Shown: positions 1 to 10,905 of the stretch, piece by piece | Numbering within the stretch: the stretch's first letter is position 1 | Layout of the letters: each line of letters begins with the position of its first letter | Assembly: GCA_009363875.1 (NCBI GenBank) | Contig: CM018683.1 | Location: 60,714,981 to 60,778,980 of the forward strand | DNA length: 64,000 nt | From: Mikania micrantha | Lineage: Eukaryota > Streptophyta > Magnoliopsida > Asterales > Asteraceae | Direction: 5' to 3' | Notes under the pieces: model-generated | What the model saw: the letters and a program-made list of their open reading frames with translations, nothing else | Database searches by the model: none | What the model was told of the DNA's origin: nothing | Made by a program: the position numbers and the translations under genes

Positions 1-560
1 TGATGCAAAAATCTGATTTTTTTTCAACATAACCATCAAATTACATATATGTAAACATACAAATGTATTAGTTTTGATCAAGTTACATACATGTAAACAT
101 ACTTACATATAGATAATCATACAAATAAACTTGATTACAAATATGTAAGTATTCAATAAAAAAGATATATGTAAGCATTTGTTTATAGAAAATAACAATG
201 AACAAGATTATGATTATTTAAACATGCTTACATATATGTAGTCATACAAGTAAACTTGATTACATATATGTAAGCATTAAAGAAAAAAACAAAGTTAAAA
301 GGCAAATGTATATATGACATATATGTAATACAATAAAAATCAAAAATAAAACCGAAAAAACTAAATTGATCGATGTGAAATTTGTTGCTAACTTCATTTA
401 TATTAATCAATCCAAAATGGCTAGTGATACATATCAGCTTTGAGATTAAAACTAATCAACATGGCATCTTTAAAATGGATGGAAATTCCATTCCATAAGG
501 CTATTTTACAAATTGTAACAAGACGTTAGATTGAACAGCGCAACTAGGAGGATTGTAATT
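1..560. repeat. AT-rich DNA with ACATATATGT palindromes and a 36-bp direct repeat
   Basis: The stretch is very AT-rich and repeatedly uses the palindromic word ACATATATGT. A unit of about 36 bp (core AAACTTGATTACA followed by ATATGTAAG) occurs at 118-153 and again at 243-278 with a few mismatches. No conserved coding sequence is visible; the 60-codon frame on the minus strand here is compositionally ordinary for AT-rich noncoding DNA. Confidence 0.5.
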
Positions 561-572
561 ATGTAAAACAAC

Positions 573-827
573 CTCGCCTATGTAAATCTTGAACGATGGA
601 ATGTAGAACAAACGTCATTCGAGAGTAATAATAACAGCCTGACGGAATGCATCTCTGCTAATAATGAAACCGTTAGAATCACTAGAAATAGAAGCTTTCA
701 GTTGATTCTCATTGTACATCTTCTCGATGATGAAGGACTTTAATTGATGAATGGTGTTGCCACAAGCATAGATTGTAGATTGTTTGTCACCAAAGAGTTC
801 GTTGGAGGAATTCTCAACGGTGGTGGC
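573..827 (-). pseudogene. glycyl-tRNA synthetase fragment (pseudogene)
   Basis: Read on the minus strand, one frame gives a WHEP-like N-terminal piece (GNTIHQLK region, shortened relative to the family) followed by SRDAFRQAVIITLE, a TGA stop, then RLFYIPSFKIY. The last block is the characteristic start of the class II catalytic part of eukaryotic glycyl-tRNA synthetase, which charges tRNA-Gly in cytosol and organelles. The stop falls where the family has arginine, so a CGA to TGA change is likely. Similarity ends at both sides: the aminoacylation motifs that should follow are absent and no upstream exon is visible. I read this as a truncated nonfunctional copy. The family call rests on the RLFYIPSFKIY block; the rest is weaker. 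Confidence 0.6.
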
Positions 828-830
828 CTT

Positions 831-1377
831 TTTTTATTGATTAGGAAGAAAGTAGGTTGTCTTAATAAATTTAATATGAAAGAATTAACAAACTGAGAGG
901 TTAAAGGAGAAAAAATTGGAAAGAAATATAGAGTAGATAAATTATATAAATAAAAATACGTGTTTATTTATATACCCTTTTTGAATAAAAGTAAAAAGAT
1001 GTAAAAGAAATTATCTGATTGGTTAATGAGAGTTTTGTAAGTTTTCTTCAAAATTGATGGTTTTCTTATAATCCTTCCCCTATCAAACATTGTTCTAAAA
1101 CCCATTATGAAAGTACATGATATTGTATTCTTTATACCAAAAATATATATGACATTATAATCACGTTTAACCCAACATATCATTCCATTTTAACTTTACA
1201 AAAGTTCGGTTTGATCCAATCAATCTTTCTTGATCATTCGTCTGTGTAGCCAAGCCTTACTTGTGACCTGAAAGCACCAAAATATGATTAATTGCTAGTT
1301 CAAAAAAACTGAGTGAGATTACCCCATTGACCACCGGATCGATTTTTTCAAATTCTCAAAGAATCCTGCACAAGGTC
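831..1377. other. no gene seen
   Basis: AT-rich sequence between the GlyRS fragment and the first solo LTR. The 71-codon minus-strand frame at 968-1183 shows no recognisable domain and I treat it as chance. Confidence 0.5.
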
Positions 1378-2100
1378 GTAACTGTCACGCCCCGAGCCGG
1401 CGGGACGGATCGACTTTCCCGTCGGCGGAAGGTTCTCGGGGCACGATAACGTGAGTGATAATCGGGATGATCGGATTGTTTACATAGCATCAACATTGAG
1501 AATAACTAAAGCACAATATAGCATTAAACTAGGATTACAAAGTTAAATTACAACTGTTAATATTTGATAATTTAACTAAGTAAACCTATCAAAAGAATCA
1601 AATGTTTACTATCTTACAACTGTACAAGATATCAAAAGTGAATCACAACGTACGTTCATCAAAACATGTGCTTTTCAAAATCTACTATGTCCTCTAACTG
1701 GGCATCCTAGCATGAATTCCTTAGCCTTAGCTTAATCTTGTACGTCACATGAGAAAGCATGTAAGAAAACAAAGTCAACACAATGGTTGGTGAGTTCATA
1801 TAATTTAGTAGTTGAAAAATAGCTTTAGCAAACCTTTTCGGTAACAACCTTAACCTCATTAACATCACATGTAATATCTAATTCGGTATGCTTATATATA
1901 GGGTACATGTAGGGTCGAACTTACCGCCCGCCTAGCCACCATCCCACCACATACTAAATCACATATGACATTGTTGTTAATGATAATTAAGCATTTTACC
2001 TACGTCCAATCCAGTCTCCGTCATAGCTTTAGCATACTTTTTAAGAGTTTACATGTTTATAGCATTCACATAGCTCGACTTTTACGTACATCATACACGT

Positions 2101-2460
2101 GCTTTGCATTAACATAGTTTAGCATTTACGAATCTCATGCATAGGTACGAGCTTTGCGATAGCACAGTTTAGCATTTACGTAACCCATGATTAGATATAA
2201 GCTTTGCACTAGCATAGTTTAGCAATTACGTATCTCATGATTCGATTCAAGCTTTGCTTTAGCATAGTTTAGCATTCACGTATCCCATATATAGATACAA
2301 GCTTTGCATTAGCATAGTTTAGCATTCACGTATCTCTTATATGGATACAAGCTTTGCATTAGCATAGTTTAGCATTCACGTGTCCTATATATAAATACAA
2401 GCTTTGCATTAGCATAGTTTAGCATTCACGTATCTCATATATGGACACAAGCTTTGCATT
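2101..2460. repeat. exact 50-bp tandem array in LTR-1
   Basis: GCTTTGC recurs at 2101, 2151, 2201, 2251, 2301, 2351, 2401 and 2451, that is with an exact 50-bp period and no indels over seven units. Each unit reads GCTTTGCATTAGCATAGTTT, then AGCATTCACGTATC, then a variable ATATATGGATACAA-like tail. The first units are the most diverged and the last the most alike. The related solo LTR at 14793 lacks the array, so it arose within this LTR subfamily. Confidence 0.9.
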
Positions 2461-2835
2461 AGCATCCGATCTTAGCATTGTAGTATGTAGCATATAACAT
2501 CTAGCATTTGCATATAGTTTTAGCATATAGTGTTAGCTTGTAGCATGTAGCATCTAGCCTTAGCATTTAGTCTTAGCATGTAGTTCATAGAATTGGCATG
2601 AGCATATAGTTTTAGCATATATCTTAGAGCATCTAGCTTTAACATTTAGTCTTAGCATGTAGCTTATAGTTTTAGCATTAGCATATAGTTTTAGCATATA
2701 ACTTATAGCATCTAGCTTTAGCATTTAGTCTTAGCATGTAGCCTATAGCATTAGCATTAGCATTTAGTATTTGCATGTAGCTTATAGCATTAGCTTTAGC
2801 ATTTAGTATTAACATGTAGCTTATAATTTAGCATA
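2461..2835. repeat. TAGCAT-based higher-order repeat in LTR-1
   Basis: This follows the 50-bp array directly. The hexamer TAGCAT (and TAGCTT, TAGTCT variants) recurs almost continuously, organised in a longer unit of about 79 bp: the marker CATCTAG appears at 2551, 2630 and 2709. The unit contains TTTAGCATTTAGTCTTAGC and GTAGCTTATAG blocks. The two arrays share the AGCAT core, so the 50-bp array may have grown from this simpler repeat. Confidence 0.75.
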
Positions 2836-3782
2836 AAAGAAATTTCAAATCATTCAAACATCTGTTTAAAATGGATAACATGCTTCTCAGTCCTGATGTA
2901 AAATCCAAAATAGTTTGAAAAGGGACAATGAACTCACTTGTGTTGCTAAGTATAAGTTACCACAGATAATGCGCACTCGTTGATTGTAGCTTAAGTATCT
3001 TCACACCTGAGTTGTTTTAAGAGATTCGAATACGATAAGTCGTTATAATAGTCGCAAACTAGGTTTTTGGTCTCGGTGTGCAACTAAGTGTCCTATGTTG
3101 CTAATGTGGTCTCTAGGGTTTTATCTAACTACTCTAAGGTATTACCCATAAGTAAAACCCTTGATCCCGTAAGACTTTAAATTAAGCATTTGTAAAGCAA
3201 TTTGTTTTAAATAAATCTTAAGTTAGAAATCATTTAATTGATTTAAGAAAAGTTACCATTGATTTCATTTACTAAAATCATAATGTAGTTCAAGAAAAAT
3301 CATAGATTAGTTTGTTAGACTTTAAGTTAATCCAATTTGGTTAATTCTAAGCCTAGATTTAGTTTTAGCTTCCTTCGTTTCTTAAATCGTTCGTGCATAC
3401 AAATTAGATTAGAAAGTTCAACGGAACCATCTATCTTAATTGTATATAGTATACCTTTCGCTAAGTAGCGTGTGTTAATAACTAACACTAATACTTAGTT
3501 AACATTTCTTGATTCTTTGCAACTTATGCCTCATATTCAAATGTATTAGGCAAAATATAAGTTTTGCATTTATTTAGCAAAATCTTGGTGTCTCAATCAT
3601 GATTTGTTTATAAAATTATCATCTTTGTGTAAACTAGGTTAGTTTCTTGTTTAGAAACCCTAAACATATCCCATGCACACACACACACCCATCATGCAAA
3701 GAGGATGTGAGTGTGCGTGTTTATGCTTCCCTATGTCTCATGTTTAGCCATCTCCTTCTAAACCTCTAGCTCTTTGTTCGGT

Positions 3783-4060
3783 TAACCTTCAAACGAAAGT
3801 CCTTGGCTGAATAAGAGTGAAGGCCGAATGGGTGTGGCCGAATAGAGTTCGACCGAATGAGTCCTGGCCGTCCGAACCATACTTAGGCCGAATAGGGGCC
3901 GAGCGACTGAGGGGTGGTTTGGGTCAAATGAGAACTTTCGAATGGAAGGGTCCCGACCAAAGCAGCACACTGGCCAAAGGGGGTGATGGTCATTCGGCCG
4001 AAAGAAGTCATGCGGCTGATGTGGCCATTCGGCCTAGCTGCGGCTAGGCCATTCGGTCGT
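3783..4060. repeat. GGCCGAAT/CATTCGGC word cluster in LTR-1
   Basis: GGCCGAAT, its complement ATTCGGCC, and near variants occur about a dozen times in 280 bp, spaced 10-40 bp apart in both orientations (for example GCCGAATGGGTGTGGCCGAA near 3822). The surrounding LTR is AT-rich, so this GC-rich island stands out. Several overlapping open frames on both strands follow from its composition and are not genes. Confidence 0.6.
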
Positions 4061-5272
4061 TCGACATTCTTGAGATGCAGCCACTTGGATCGATCAATCA
4101 ACTACACCAGACCCTAACCCACTTGTTCCTACACACTATAGTGAGGTTTTTGTGGTGTTTCTCTAAGGGTTGAAGGTGTAAAGGCCGGTTTCTAAGAGGG
4201 TTCGAAATAGGGTTTTCAAAACCCCAAAATCGCTACAAAATCATGATTTTTACCTCAAATTTGTTGGTTCCAAGTTCTGATTCCCGTACTTTCGAGATCT
4301 ACACGATGTCGTGGTCGTTTATACACCAAAATAACTTGAATCGGTTGAGAAATGAGTGAGTTGAAGGGTTGGTTTCTAGAGATAGAAAATCAAGAGAGAG
4401 AGTGAACGAGATGGAGATGGTGGCTGGTTGTTGGGGAGTGTTTATGGCAATTTAATGCCATTAAATGCTTCCCAAAATACCCTGTGTGTTCAGGTCCATT
4501 CGGTTCCACTCGGTTTCGCGTAAAAGTGTCGTTTCGCTTTCGTTTTGGTAATGATTCGTCTCGGTTTAAAAGATAAAGTTTATTAATTAAATTTAGGTTG
4601 TAATTCCTAATAAATTAACTATTTATCTTTCGTTTATTTTAAATTCTCTAAAAACATTTGAATTACAGTTTAAATCGAATCGTATAGTTGTCTCACGTAT
4701 TCATTCGAATCGTCATCCGTACGAATACGACGATAACTACGCTTTTCAATATGGTTTTTTAGTTATTGGACATCATCCGGAACGTTAAACTTTCGGATGC
4801 ATTCGTACATATCGTCACCTATACGAATAATCCGTCCATTTTGCATTCTTATAACGACGTCCGTTATTGTTTTGTTTTGTTCAACCTCGCATACGTTTAT
4901 ACAAAATAACATATCAACAAGCATCTATGTGTCAGTTTAGCGTTGTCTGATGTTTTTCTGACTGTTAAACCATAATCAGATTTCAGAAACGATAGCATAA
5001 TAGTTTAGTGTCAAGCATCACAATGTTAATAGCATACAAATAGTTCACGTAGTTTGTACCTGAGTTACTGTGCAAGTTACTGTTGAGATCACTGTTCCGG
5101 TAACGTTTTTGGCACTGATGTTACAGTAACATATGCTCTATGGGCCATAGCTTACGCCTTAACGTTGTAAGACATGGTTTTAGCCTATGGACCATAGGTC
5201 GTAAACAAAGGGTTTCTTAGGTAGATCATAGTGTGTGACCATAAGGTCATAGCCTATAGCCTACTCAACTAT

Positions 5273-5547
5273 CAAGTTTTTCCAACCTTTACGAATTCTT
5301 GTTTTCATTGATGACATCCTCATCTTCTCCCATTCTGAAGAGGATCATGATGAACATTTTCGACTGATGTTAGAATTACTTAAACAATAACAACTCTACG
5401 CCAAGTTTTCTAAATGTGACTTCTGGATACGAGAAGTTCAATTCTTGGGTCATGTAGGCAATGAAAAGGGCATACATGTTGATCCAGCTAAAATAGCGGC
5501 GATTAAGAATTAGGAAGCACCAAAGACCCCTACCGAGGTACGGGAAT
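5273..5547 (+). pseudogene. Ty3/gypsy reverse transcriptase fragment
   Basis: The plus strand from 5301 reads VFIDDILIFSHSEEDHDEHF, then after an in-frame TAA continues QLYAKFSKCDFWI and later VQFLGHV, with a second in-frame stop (TAG) before EAPKTPTEVRE. This is the RT palm with its FIDD metal-binding motif, through the connection toward RNase H, of a gypsy polyprotein. Everything upstream of the palm is missing. The fragment ends where the Athila LTR begins at 5548, inside the VRxFLG motif, so Athila inserted into this older element. The 140 bp before it contain CTATGGNCCATAG-type inverted words of unknown meaning. Confidence 0.8.
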
Positions 5548-6414
5548 TGATCGGTGTCGAAGTACCAACCAAAAATAAGAGTTTACACTCCAATCCTACT
5601 ACCCAAATTATTTAGGGAAGTTGGGCATCGATCCACGAAGAGTCAAGTGGAAACTACTTTTGCAAAAAATGTAATTAACTAATTACAATTAAAAGTAAAC
5701 TTGAGAGGTTTGAATTTATGGTTTAAATGAAGAACAATTAACTAGAATTAAAACAACCGAATTAAAACAAAGATTTGTAAACAATTGATGGAAAATGTGA
5801 TCACTCCAGGTTTTGGATTAGTAAGACAACTAGGTTTTCATTCACTTGTTAATTGAGAATCACATAGACATGATTCGTGCTTTAATTGCTACACATATAT
5901 GATTTTGAAAACAAAGCAATGATCTTGTTGACAACCGATAACTAAACCAATGTTGTTGACTTGATTGATTACTTGTTCTACAAAAACAATGATTTCTAAA
6001 AGACTTTAAAACCCAATTTCGTTAACTACCTTTTTTTAATCATGCACTGAATGAAAAGAAAGTAATAAACTTGGAATTGGAATTGCAAAATAAATCAGAA
6101 GTTGTAATCGTTTAACAATCAAGCACTATTGAATTCATAAATCTACGAAAACGAATTGAACACCAATGTTTAACAAATCAAAGAACAAACCTAACTATCA
6201 AACCTAATTCTCCACCCATAGATGATCACAATCCGATTAGCCGAACATCACCAAACTTGAATCTTCACAATCGTTGAACATTTGCATGATTGGATCTTTG
6301 TTTCTACGAATCGAAATGATCATGGATTGATTTGGAGGATTTAGAATGCGCCCCAAAAACGCTCTTTTCTTGCCCAGAAATTCGTCCAAAAAGTGTCCCC
6401 CTTGAAACCTACTT

Positions 6415-6600
6415 GGGCTTAAATATGGGAAAGAATAGTTGAATTTTCAAGTTTTTCGGCCTCCAGCGTATCATACGCCAGGCACGGGCGTATGATGCGC
6501 CCAAATTCTTAGCCTACGCCCCCAATTTTCTGCCAACACTCAAAACTAGGCGTATGGTATGCTGGCCGTACGATACACCATGCTGGCCATATCATATGCC
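6415..6600 (-). promoter_or_regulatory. palindromic word cluster plus TATA-like box in Athila LTR
   Basis: Imperfect copies of the palindrome GCGTATGATACGC (GCGTATCATACGCC, GCGTATGATGCGCC, GGCGTATGGTATGC, GTACGATACACC, CATATCATATGCC) are packed into 6475-6600. About 45 bp further in the LTR's own direction is CATATTTAAG (6415-6429), which looks like a TATA box. That the cluster is a promoter-proximal element is inference from position; the words and their spacing are seen directly. Confidence 0.5.
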
Positions 6601-6903
6601 CAAGCTGACTTCACCAACGGATTTGTATCGTCGAGAAACTTAATTTTCATATATTATGGGCTCTGTAACACATCCCCTAACCCCAGTTACGCCTCTGCAA
6701 AGTTTTGGTCTTCCGAACTTTATGTTTTTGCACTCTTAATCACTCGATTCCTCTTCTAGTCCTCCAAGAAGCTACCGGACACGTGTTTAACCTCTTGATA
6801 CCTGAAATTCATAATGATACTCAAAGTAAATGTGTTTCGAACCCAAAAATCAATAAAATCACGTAATTCCACATCAAATAACACAACCATTTACTACGTG
6901 ATT

Positions 6904-7088
6904 CAAGGTTGCAAAAGTCGCTAGGCGCTTCTAGGTCGGAATTTCTCTTTGAAGAGAGTAGTATGAGAGTACTCGGCCCTAGGAGGGAGTACTCGGATAA
7001 TACTCAGAATGTACTCGGCCTCTGGAGAACTCCTTGGAGTGAGCACTCGGTTAGTCCTCGGCCTTGGAGGCCGACTTTTGCAACAGTG
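6904..7088. mobile_element. 185-bp hAT-type MITE inside the Athila LTR
   Basis: The ends are inverted repeats: CAAGGTTGCAAAAGTCG on the left, and CACTGTTGCAAAAGTCG when the right end is reverse-complemented. It is flanked by an 8-bp duplication with one mismatch, ACGTGATT (6896-6903) and ACGTGATC (7089-7096), typical of the hAT superfamily. The interior repeats the word GAGTACTCGGCC. No coding capacity. Confidence 0.75.
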
Positions 7089-7240
7089 ACGTGATCACAT
7101 ACCCACACTTGTTCTTTGATTGCCCTCAAGAAAAGCTCATCAAACTATCCAATCATCATAATCAAATATATTTCCCAATTGTCTCGCCAATTCTCACATC
7201 AGGTTCCAAATCACAACCAATTCACAAGACTTACAACATT

Positions 7241-7929
7241 TGATAATGTGTGTTTGAATTGATAATTCAAATGTTTAAATGAATGTTTTTATGTGTTTTG
7301 ACATGATTATTCATTCGAATAGAAGCTACCGTGTGTTCTTGTGTGTTTATAAGTTAAACAAAACAAGATGAGGATTTTGGAAGGAAACTAGACAACTGGA
7401 AGCAAGAACGAGCACATTCGAATATGCAAACACATAAAGTAGAAGTTGGAAAATTTGAAGAGACATATCTTGGGCTAGAAGAAGAGTTACGGGACCCATA
7501 ATATATGAAAATTTGAAGAGACATATCTTGGGCTAGAAGAAGAGCTACCGTAACTTACGCCCATTGGGCGTAACTTACGCCGAGTACCTTTTCACCGTAA
7601 CTGGAAGCGTAAAACTGAGGATAGGAGGCGTAAGATGAGGGGTTGGGCTTAAGTTACGCCTGAGGGGGCGTAAGTTACACCGGATGCATCCGGAAAACCC
7701 CTAATTTTGCGATTTTTGGGGTATTTAAGGTTCAAATCAACCCTAGTCGTGGATCACAGCTTGGGGGCAAACTCTTGGACGATTTTGGAGCATTCTAGTG
7801 TCTCAAATCATCAATCCAAAGAGGGAATTGAAGATCTAATCATGCAACTCATCCAAGAATGTGAAGCTTCAACCATTAGAATGTCCGGCTGATCCTTTCC
7901 GGTGAATGGTTAGGTTTGATAACCAGGTG
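7241..7929 (+). repeat. LTR A of nested Athila (3'-truncated)
   Basis: It aligns with the first about 700 bp of LTR B (9595 onward) and stops near GGTTTGATAACCAGG, where LTR B continues. A 58-bp segment starting AAAATTTGAAGAGACATATC is duplicated in tandem (about 7449 and 7507), replacing the GAGTTTCTCGACGAGACG segment present in LTR B. It shares the ACTTACGCC word cluster (7550-7685) and the GTATTTAAGG TATA-like box (7721-7730). Confidence 0.8.
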
Positions 7930-9582
7930 TTGGGCAAATCACTCAAGAGTGGCCTCGAAAGAATTTTAAGGACATGGTGATCATGAGGAAGTGGATGTGG
8001 ATCCAACTTGTTAATTACCGAGCATATGTTGGCAACTCCATAGGAAAATGTTCACTTCGACCACCATGAAAGATACATCAGGTACGGTCCAGTTGAAGAC
8101 CTTAAAACTTAGCGCTAATCGTGAGGCAACCAAAATTTTTTTTTGTTGCTTTGTTGTTTTGTTTCTTTTATTTGTTTCATTTTCTTTGTCGCCACAGTAA
8201 CACTCAAGTGTGGGGAAGCCTATCAGGAGGCAATCTTGGGGGTAACTGTGCCTATTTTGGTAGTAAGTTAATTAGTTATTAATCCGGGGTGTTTACAAGG
8301 GTAATTAGAGATTAAGGTTGTAAACAAATGAGTGAATTATACATCTTCATACATTGAGGACAATGTATCTCAAGTGTGGGGATGAGAAAAAAAGAGAAAA
8401 CTTCACAAATTTCACCGAAAATTTTTTCAAAATTTGCAATATATGTTGTTTTTGAGTGAACTTGAATAGACGTGAAAACTTAATTTTCAATGCACTCATG
8501 AATACTTACCAAGAAAGATATTGAGGTTCTTAGTCATGGTTGTCCCTTTAAGCTTCATGAGAGTGTTGCTGACAAATGTTTTTGAGAAAAATGGAAAGAG
8601 ATGCCTAATTAAGAATAGCATGCTTTAGGGTAATTGCATATGTTGCATGTCGGTAGCCTGATTCCTTCATATATGTATGAGATTTTGAGCCTTAGAGTGT
8701 AATATCTGTGAGATGAATTTCAGTTGTTGAGTGTGACTGATATGTGATGAATGTGATAGAACTTGTGTGTTTGATCCATGCTGAAACTTTAAGTAAATAA
8801 TTGCACTGAAATGATAACGCATTAGGATTACACCAATTTTTCCCTTAAACTCGTTTATAAATATGTTTATTTCCTCTAGTTAGCCATTTTTGAGCCTATG
8901 TTTTGTTTCTAAAAAGTCCCCTTTGTTTGTTCAACCCAATAGCCGAGCATTAAAGTTAAATTTTTTTGAAAAGTGTTGATAAGAATCCATGTATGTGAAA
9001 AAAAAAAGAAAAGAAAAAGAAAAAGAAAAAAGAAAAGATACCAAAAAGAGGTTCAGGAAAAGGAAAAAAAAAAGACATTGTGTTATACCAATACAAGTGT
9101 TGTTGGTCTAAGTGTGTTAGTTGGATTCTTCATCATATTAACGCAATAAATAACCTATACCCTTCCCATAGCCAAAGCCAAAAAAGCCCAAAAAGACCTT
9201 TGATCGGTGCGTTATTTAGTATAGTGGTGATGACGTAATTGACATACAAGCTTATGCTCACATGAATCAATACTTGGTCTTGAGTGATAAAGTTAATAGA
9301 ACATCTTTTGCTATCATTAGTGAAACCGAGAGGGGTGTTTAATTGTGAGGGGTGTGTAGCATTTTTGAAAGTCTTAGAGCATGGTACATTTAATTAGGCA
9401 AATCTTTATTTGAGAAAAAAATTACACCATACGTTTGTCGGCTTGTCAATCTCGATTGTGTCAATCTATGGGACGAATATGACTTCGAACCTTGACGTAA
9501 AAACTGGTAAAGTTTTTGGATGTGTGTTGCTAAGAAGGTAAATAGTGTTTAAGAAAGTTTTCTTGAGGACAAGCAAAGCTGA

Positions 9583-9594
9583 AGTTTGGGGATG
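9583..9594 (+). other. polypurine tract of nested Athila
   Basis: AAGTTTGGGGATG lies immediately before the TGATAATG start of LTR B, preceded by CTTGAGGACAAGC, the usual Athila context. This is where plus-strand DNA synthesis would be primed. A second AAGTGTGGGGATG occurs about 1.2 kb upstream. Confidence 0.65.
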
Positions 9595-10900
9595 TGATAA
9601 TGTGTTTTTTGAATTGATAATTCAAATGTTTAAATGAATGTTCTTATGCGTTTTGACATGATAACTCATTCGAATAGAAGATACCATGCGTTCTTGTGTG
9701 TTTATAGGTTATACGAAACAAGATGAGGATTTTGGAAGGAAACTAGACAACGAGAAGCAAGAACGAACACATCCGAATATGCAAACACATAAAGTAGAAG
9801 TCGAAAAATTTAAAGAGACATATCTTGGGCTAGAAGAAGAGTTACGAGACCCATAATATATGAAAATTGAGTTTCTCGACGAGACGAAGCTGACAATGAT
9901 GTCTGCTCGACCGTAACTTACGCCCATTGGGGCGTAACTTATGCTGGGTACCTTTTCACCTTAACTGGAAGCGTAAAACAGAGGGTAGGAGGCGTAAGAT
10001 GAGGGCCTGGGCGTAAGTTACGCCAGATGCATCCGTAAAACACGTGAATTTTGCGATTTTTGGGGTATTTAAGGTTCAAATCAACCATAGTCGCAGATCA
10101 CAGCTTGGGGGCAAACTCTTGGACGATTTTGGAGCATTTTGGAGCATTCTAAAGTCCCAAATCATCAATCCAAAGAGGGAATTGAAGATCTAATTATGCA
10201 ATTCATCCAAGAATGTGAAGCTTCAACCATTAGAATGTCCGGCTAATCCTTTCGTGATCATCTCCGGGTGAATGGTTAGGTTTGATAACTAGGTTTTCTT
10301 TTCATTTGTAAAACATTGGTATTGAATTTGTTTTCATATATTTACAAGTTCAATGTTGCTTGGTTGTGAAACGATAAACGGTTTTTGGTTTATTTTACAA
10401 CTTTGAATTCAATCCCATTGCTTGTTTTCATCTATTGTCAAGTTTACTGTTATTGGTTTGATTTTAAAGTAGTCTAGAAATCCTACATTTTGTGAACAAG
10501 TAACTAACTGAGTCAACAACATCGGTCTAGTTATTGGTTGTCAACAAAGTCATTAACTTGGTTCCAAATCATAATTATTTAATAATCTAAGCATGAATAA
10601 TGTCTATGTGATTTCCAATTAGCAAATCAAGATATACCTAGTTATTTTACTTGCTTGAAACCTGCAGAGATCACATTTTTCATACATTGTTACAATTCTT
10701 TAATTTACGTTTTAGTTTACCTAAGTTTGTTTTACATAAAACCCAAAATCCAACATTCAAGTTTATTTTCTTAAATGCATTTAATTAGTTAAACGAAATT
10801 ATATAACACTGACCATATGTTCCTCGTGGATACGATACCTGACTTACCTTAGCTACCTAGGTTAATTAGGTTTTTGCATGACTCCAACGACATGTCATCA
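9595..10900 (+). repeat. LTR B (3' LTR) of nested Athila, with promoter-like cluster
   Basis: Full 1306-bp LTR, TGATAATGTG...CATGTCATCA. At 9908-10032 it carries the words CCGTAACTTACGCCC, GGGGCGTAACTTATGC, GGCGTAAG and GGGCGTAAGTTACGCC, which are inverted versions of each other. A TATA-like TATTTAAGG follows at 10066-10074, about 40 bp beyond the last word. The segment TTTCTCGACGAGACGAAGC (9872-9890) has counterparts, inverted, in the LTRs at 5548 and 62374. Confidence 0.8.
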
Positions 10901-10905
10901 ACATT

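Larger units (their letters stand above)
1383..5125 (-). mobile_element. solo LTR of a Ty3/gypsy element (LTR-1)
   Basis: The element begins TGTCACGCCCC and ends GATGTTACA, so it has the TG...CA ends of an LTR, and is flanked by a perfect 5-bp target duplication GTAAC (1378-1382 and 5126-5130). No internal coding region, primer-binding site or second LTR is present, so it is a solo LTR left by LTR-LTR recombination. At 3743 bp it is unusually long. Its first about 110 bp closely match the start of the solo LTR at 14793, so both belong to one family, but their interiors differ strongly. Minus orientation is inferred from blocks shared with LTR-4 (the GTTGGTGAGTTCA block near 1787). It contains two tandem arrays and a GGCCGAAT cluster. 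Confidence 0.85.
5548..7097 (-). mobile_element. Athila 3' LTR (minus strand)
   Basis: On the plus strand it opens TGATCGGTGTCGAAG, matching the TGATCGATGTGTCGTAGG start of the Athila solo LTR at 62374. Its other end, read on the minus strand, is TGATCACGTAGT directly after the polypurine run AAGTGTGGGTATG (7098-7110). It is about 1.36 kb once the 185-bp MITE and its duplicated target are removed. A TATA-like CCCATATTTAAGCCC lies at 6415-6429 on the minus strand, just downstream of a cluster of GCGTATGATACGC-type palindromes. Confidence 0.75.
7241..10900 (+). mobile_element. nested, internally deleted Athila element (plus strand)
   Basis: Two direct copies of one LTR start TGATAATGTG at 7241 and 9595, and the right copy ends CATGTCATCA at 10900. 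The whole is flanked by a perfect 5-bp duplication ACATT (7236-7240 and 10901-10905), so it entered as one element into the 3' noncoding part of the older minus-strand Athila. Between the LTRs only post-polymerase noncoding sequence remains: the AGCGCTAATCGTGAGGCAACC-like block near 8112, an AAGTGTGGGGATG run at about 8370, an A/G-rich run at 8998-9075, then the true polypurine tract. The end of LTR A, the primer site, gag and pol are deleted. Confidence 0.85.

Noticed and set aside
3817..4101. Overlapping ORFs on both strands in LTR-1
   Set aside because: They arise from a GC-rich GGCCGAAT cluster lacking stop codons; no domain in any frame.
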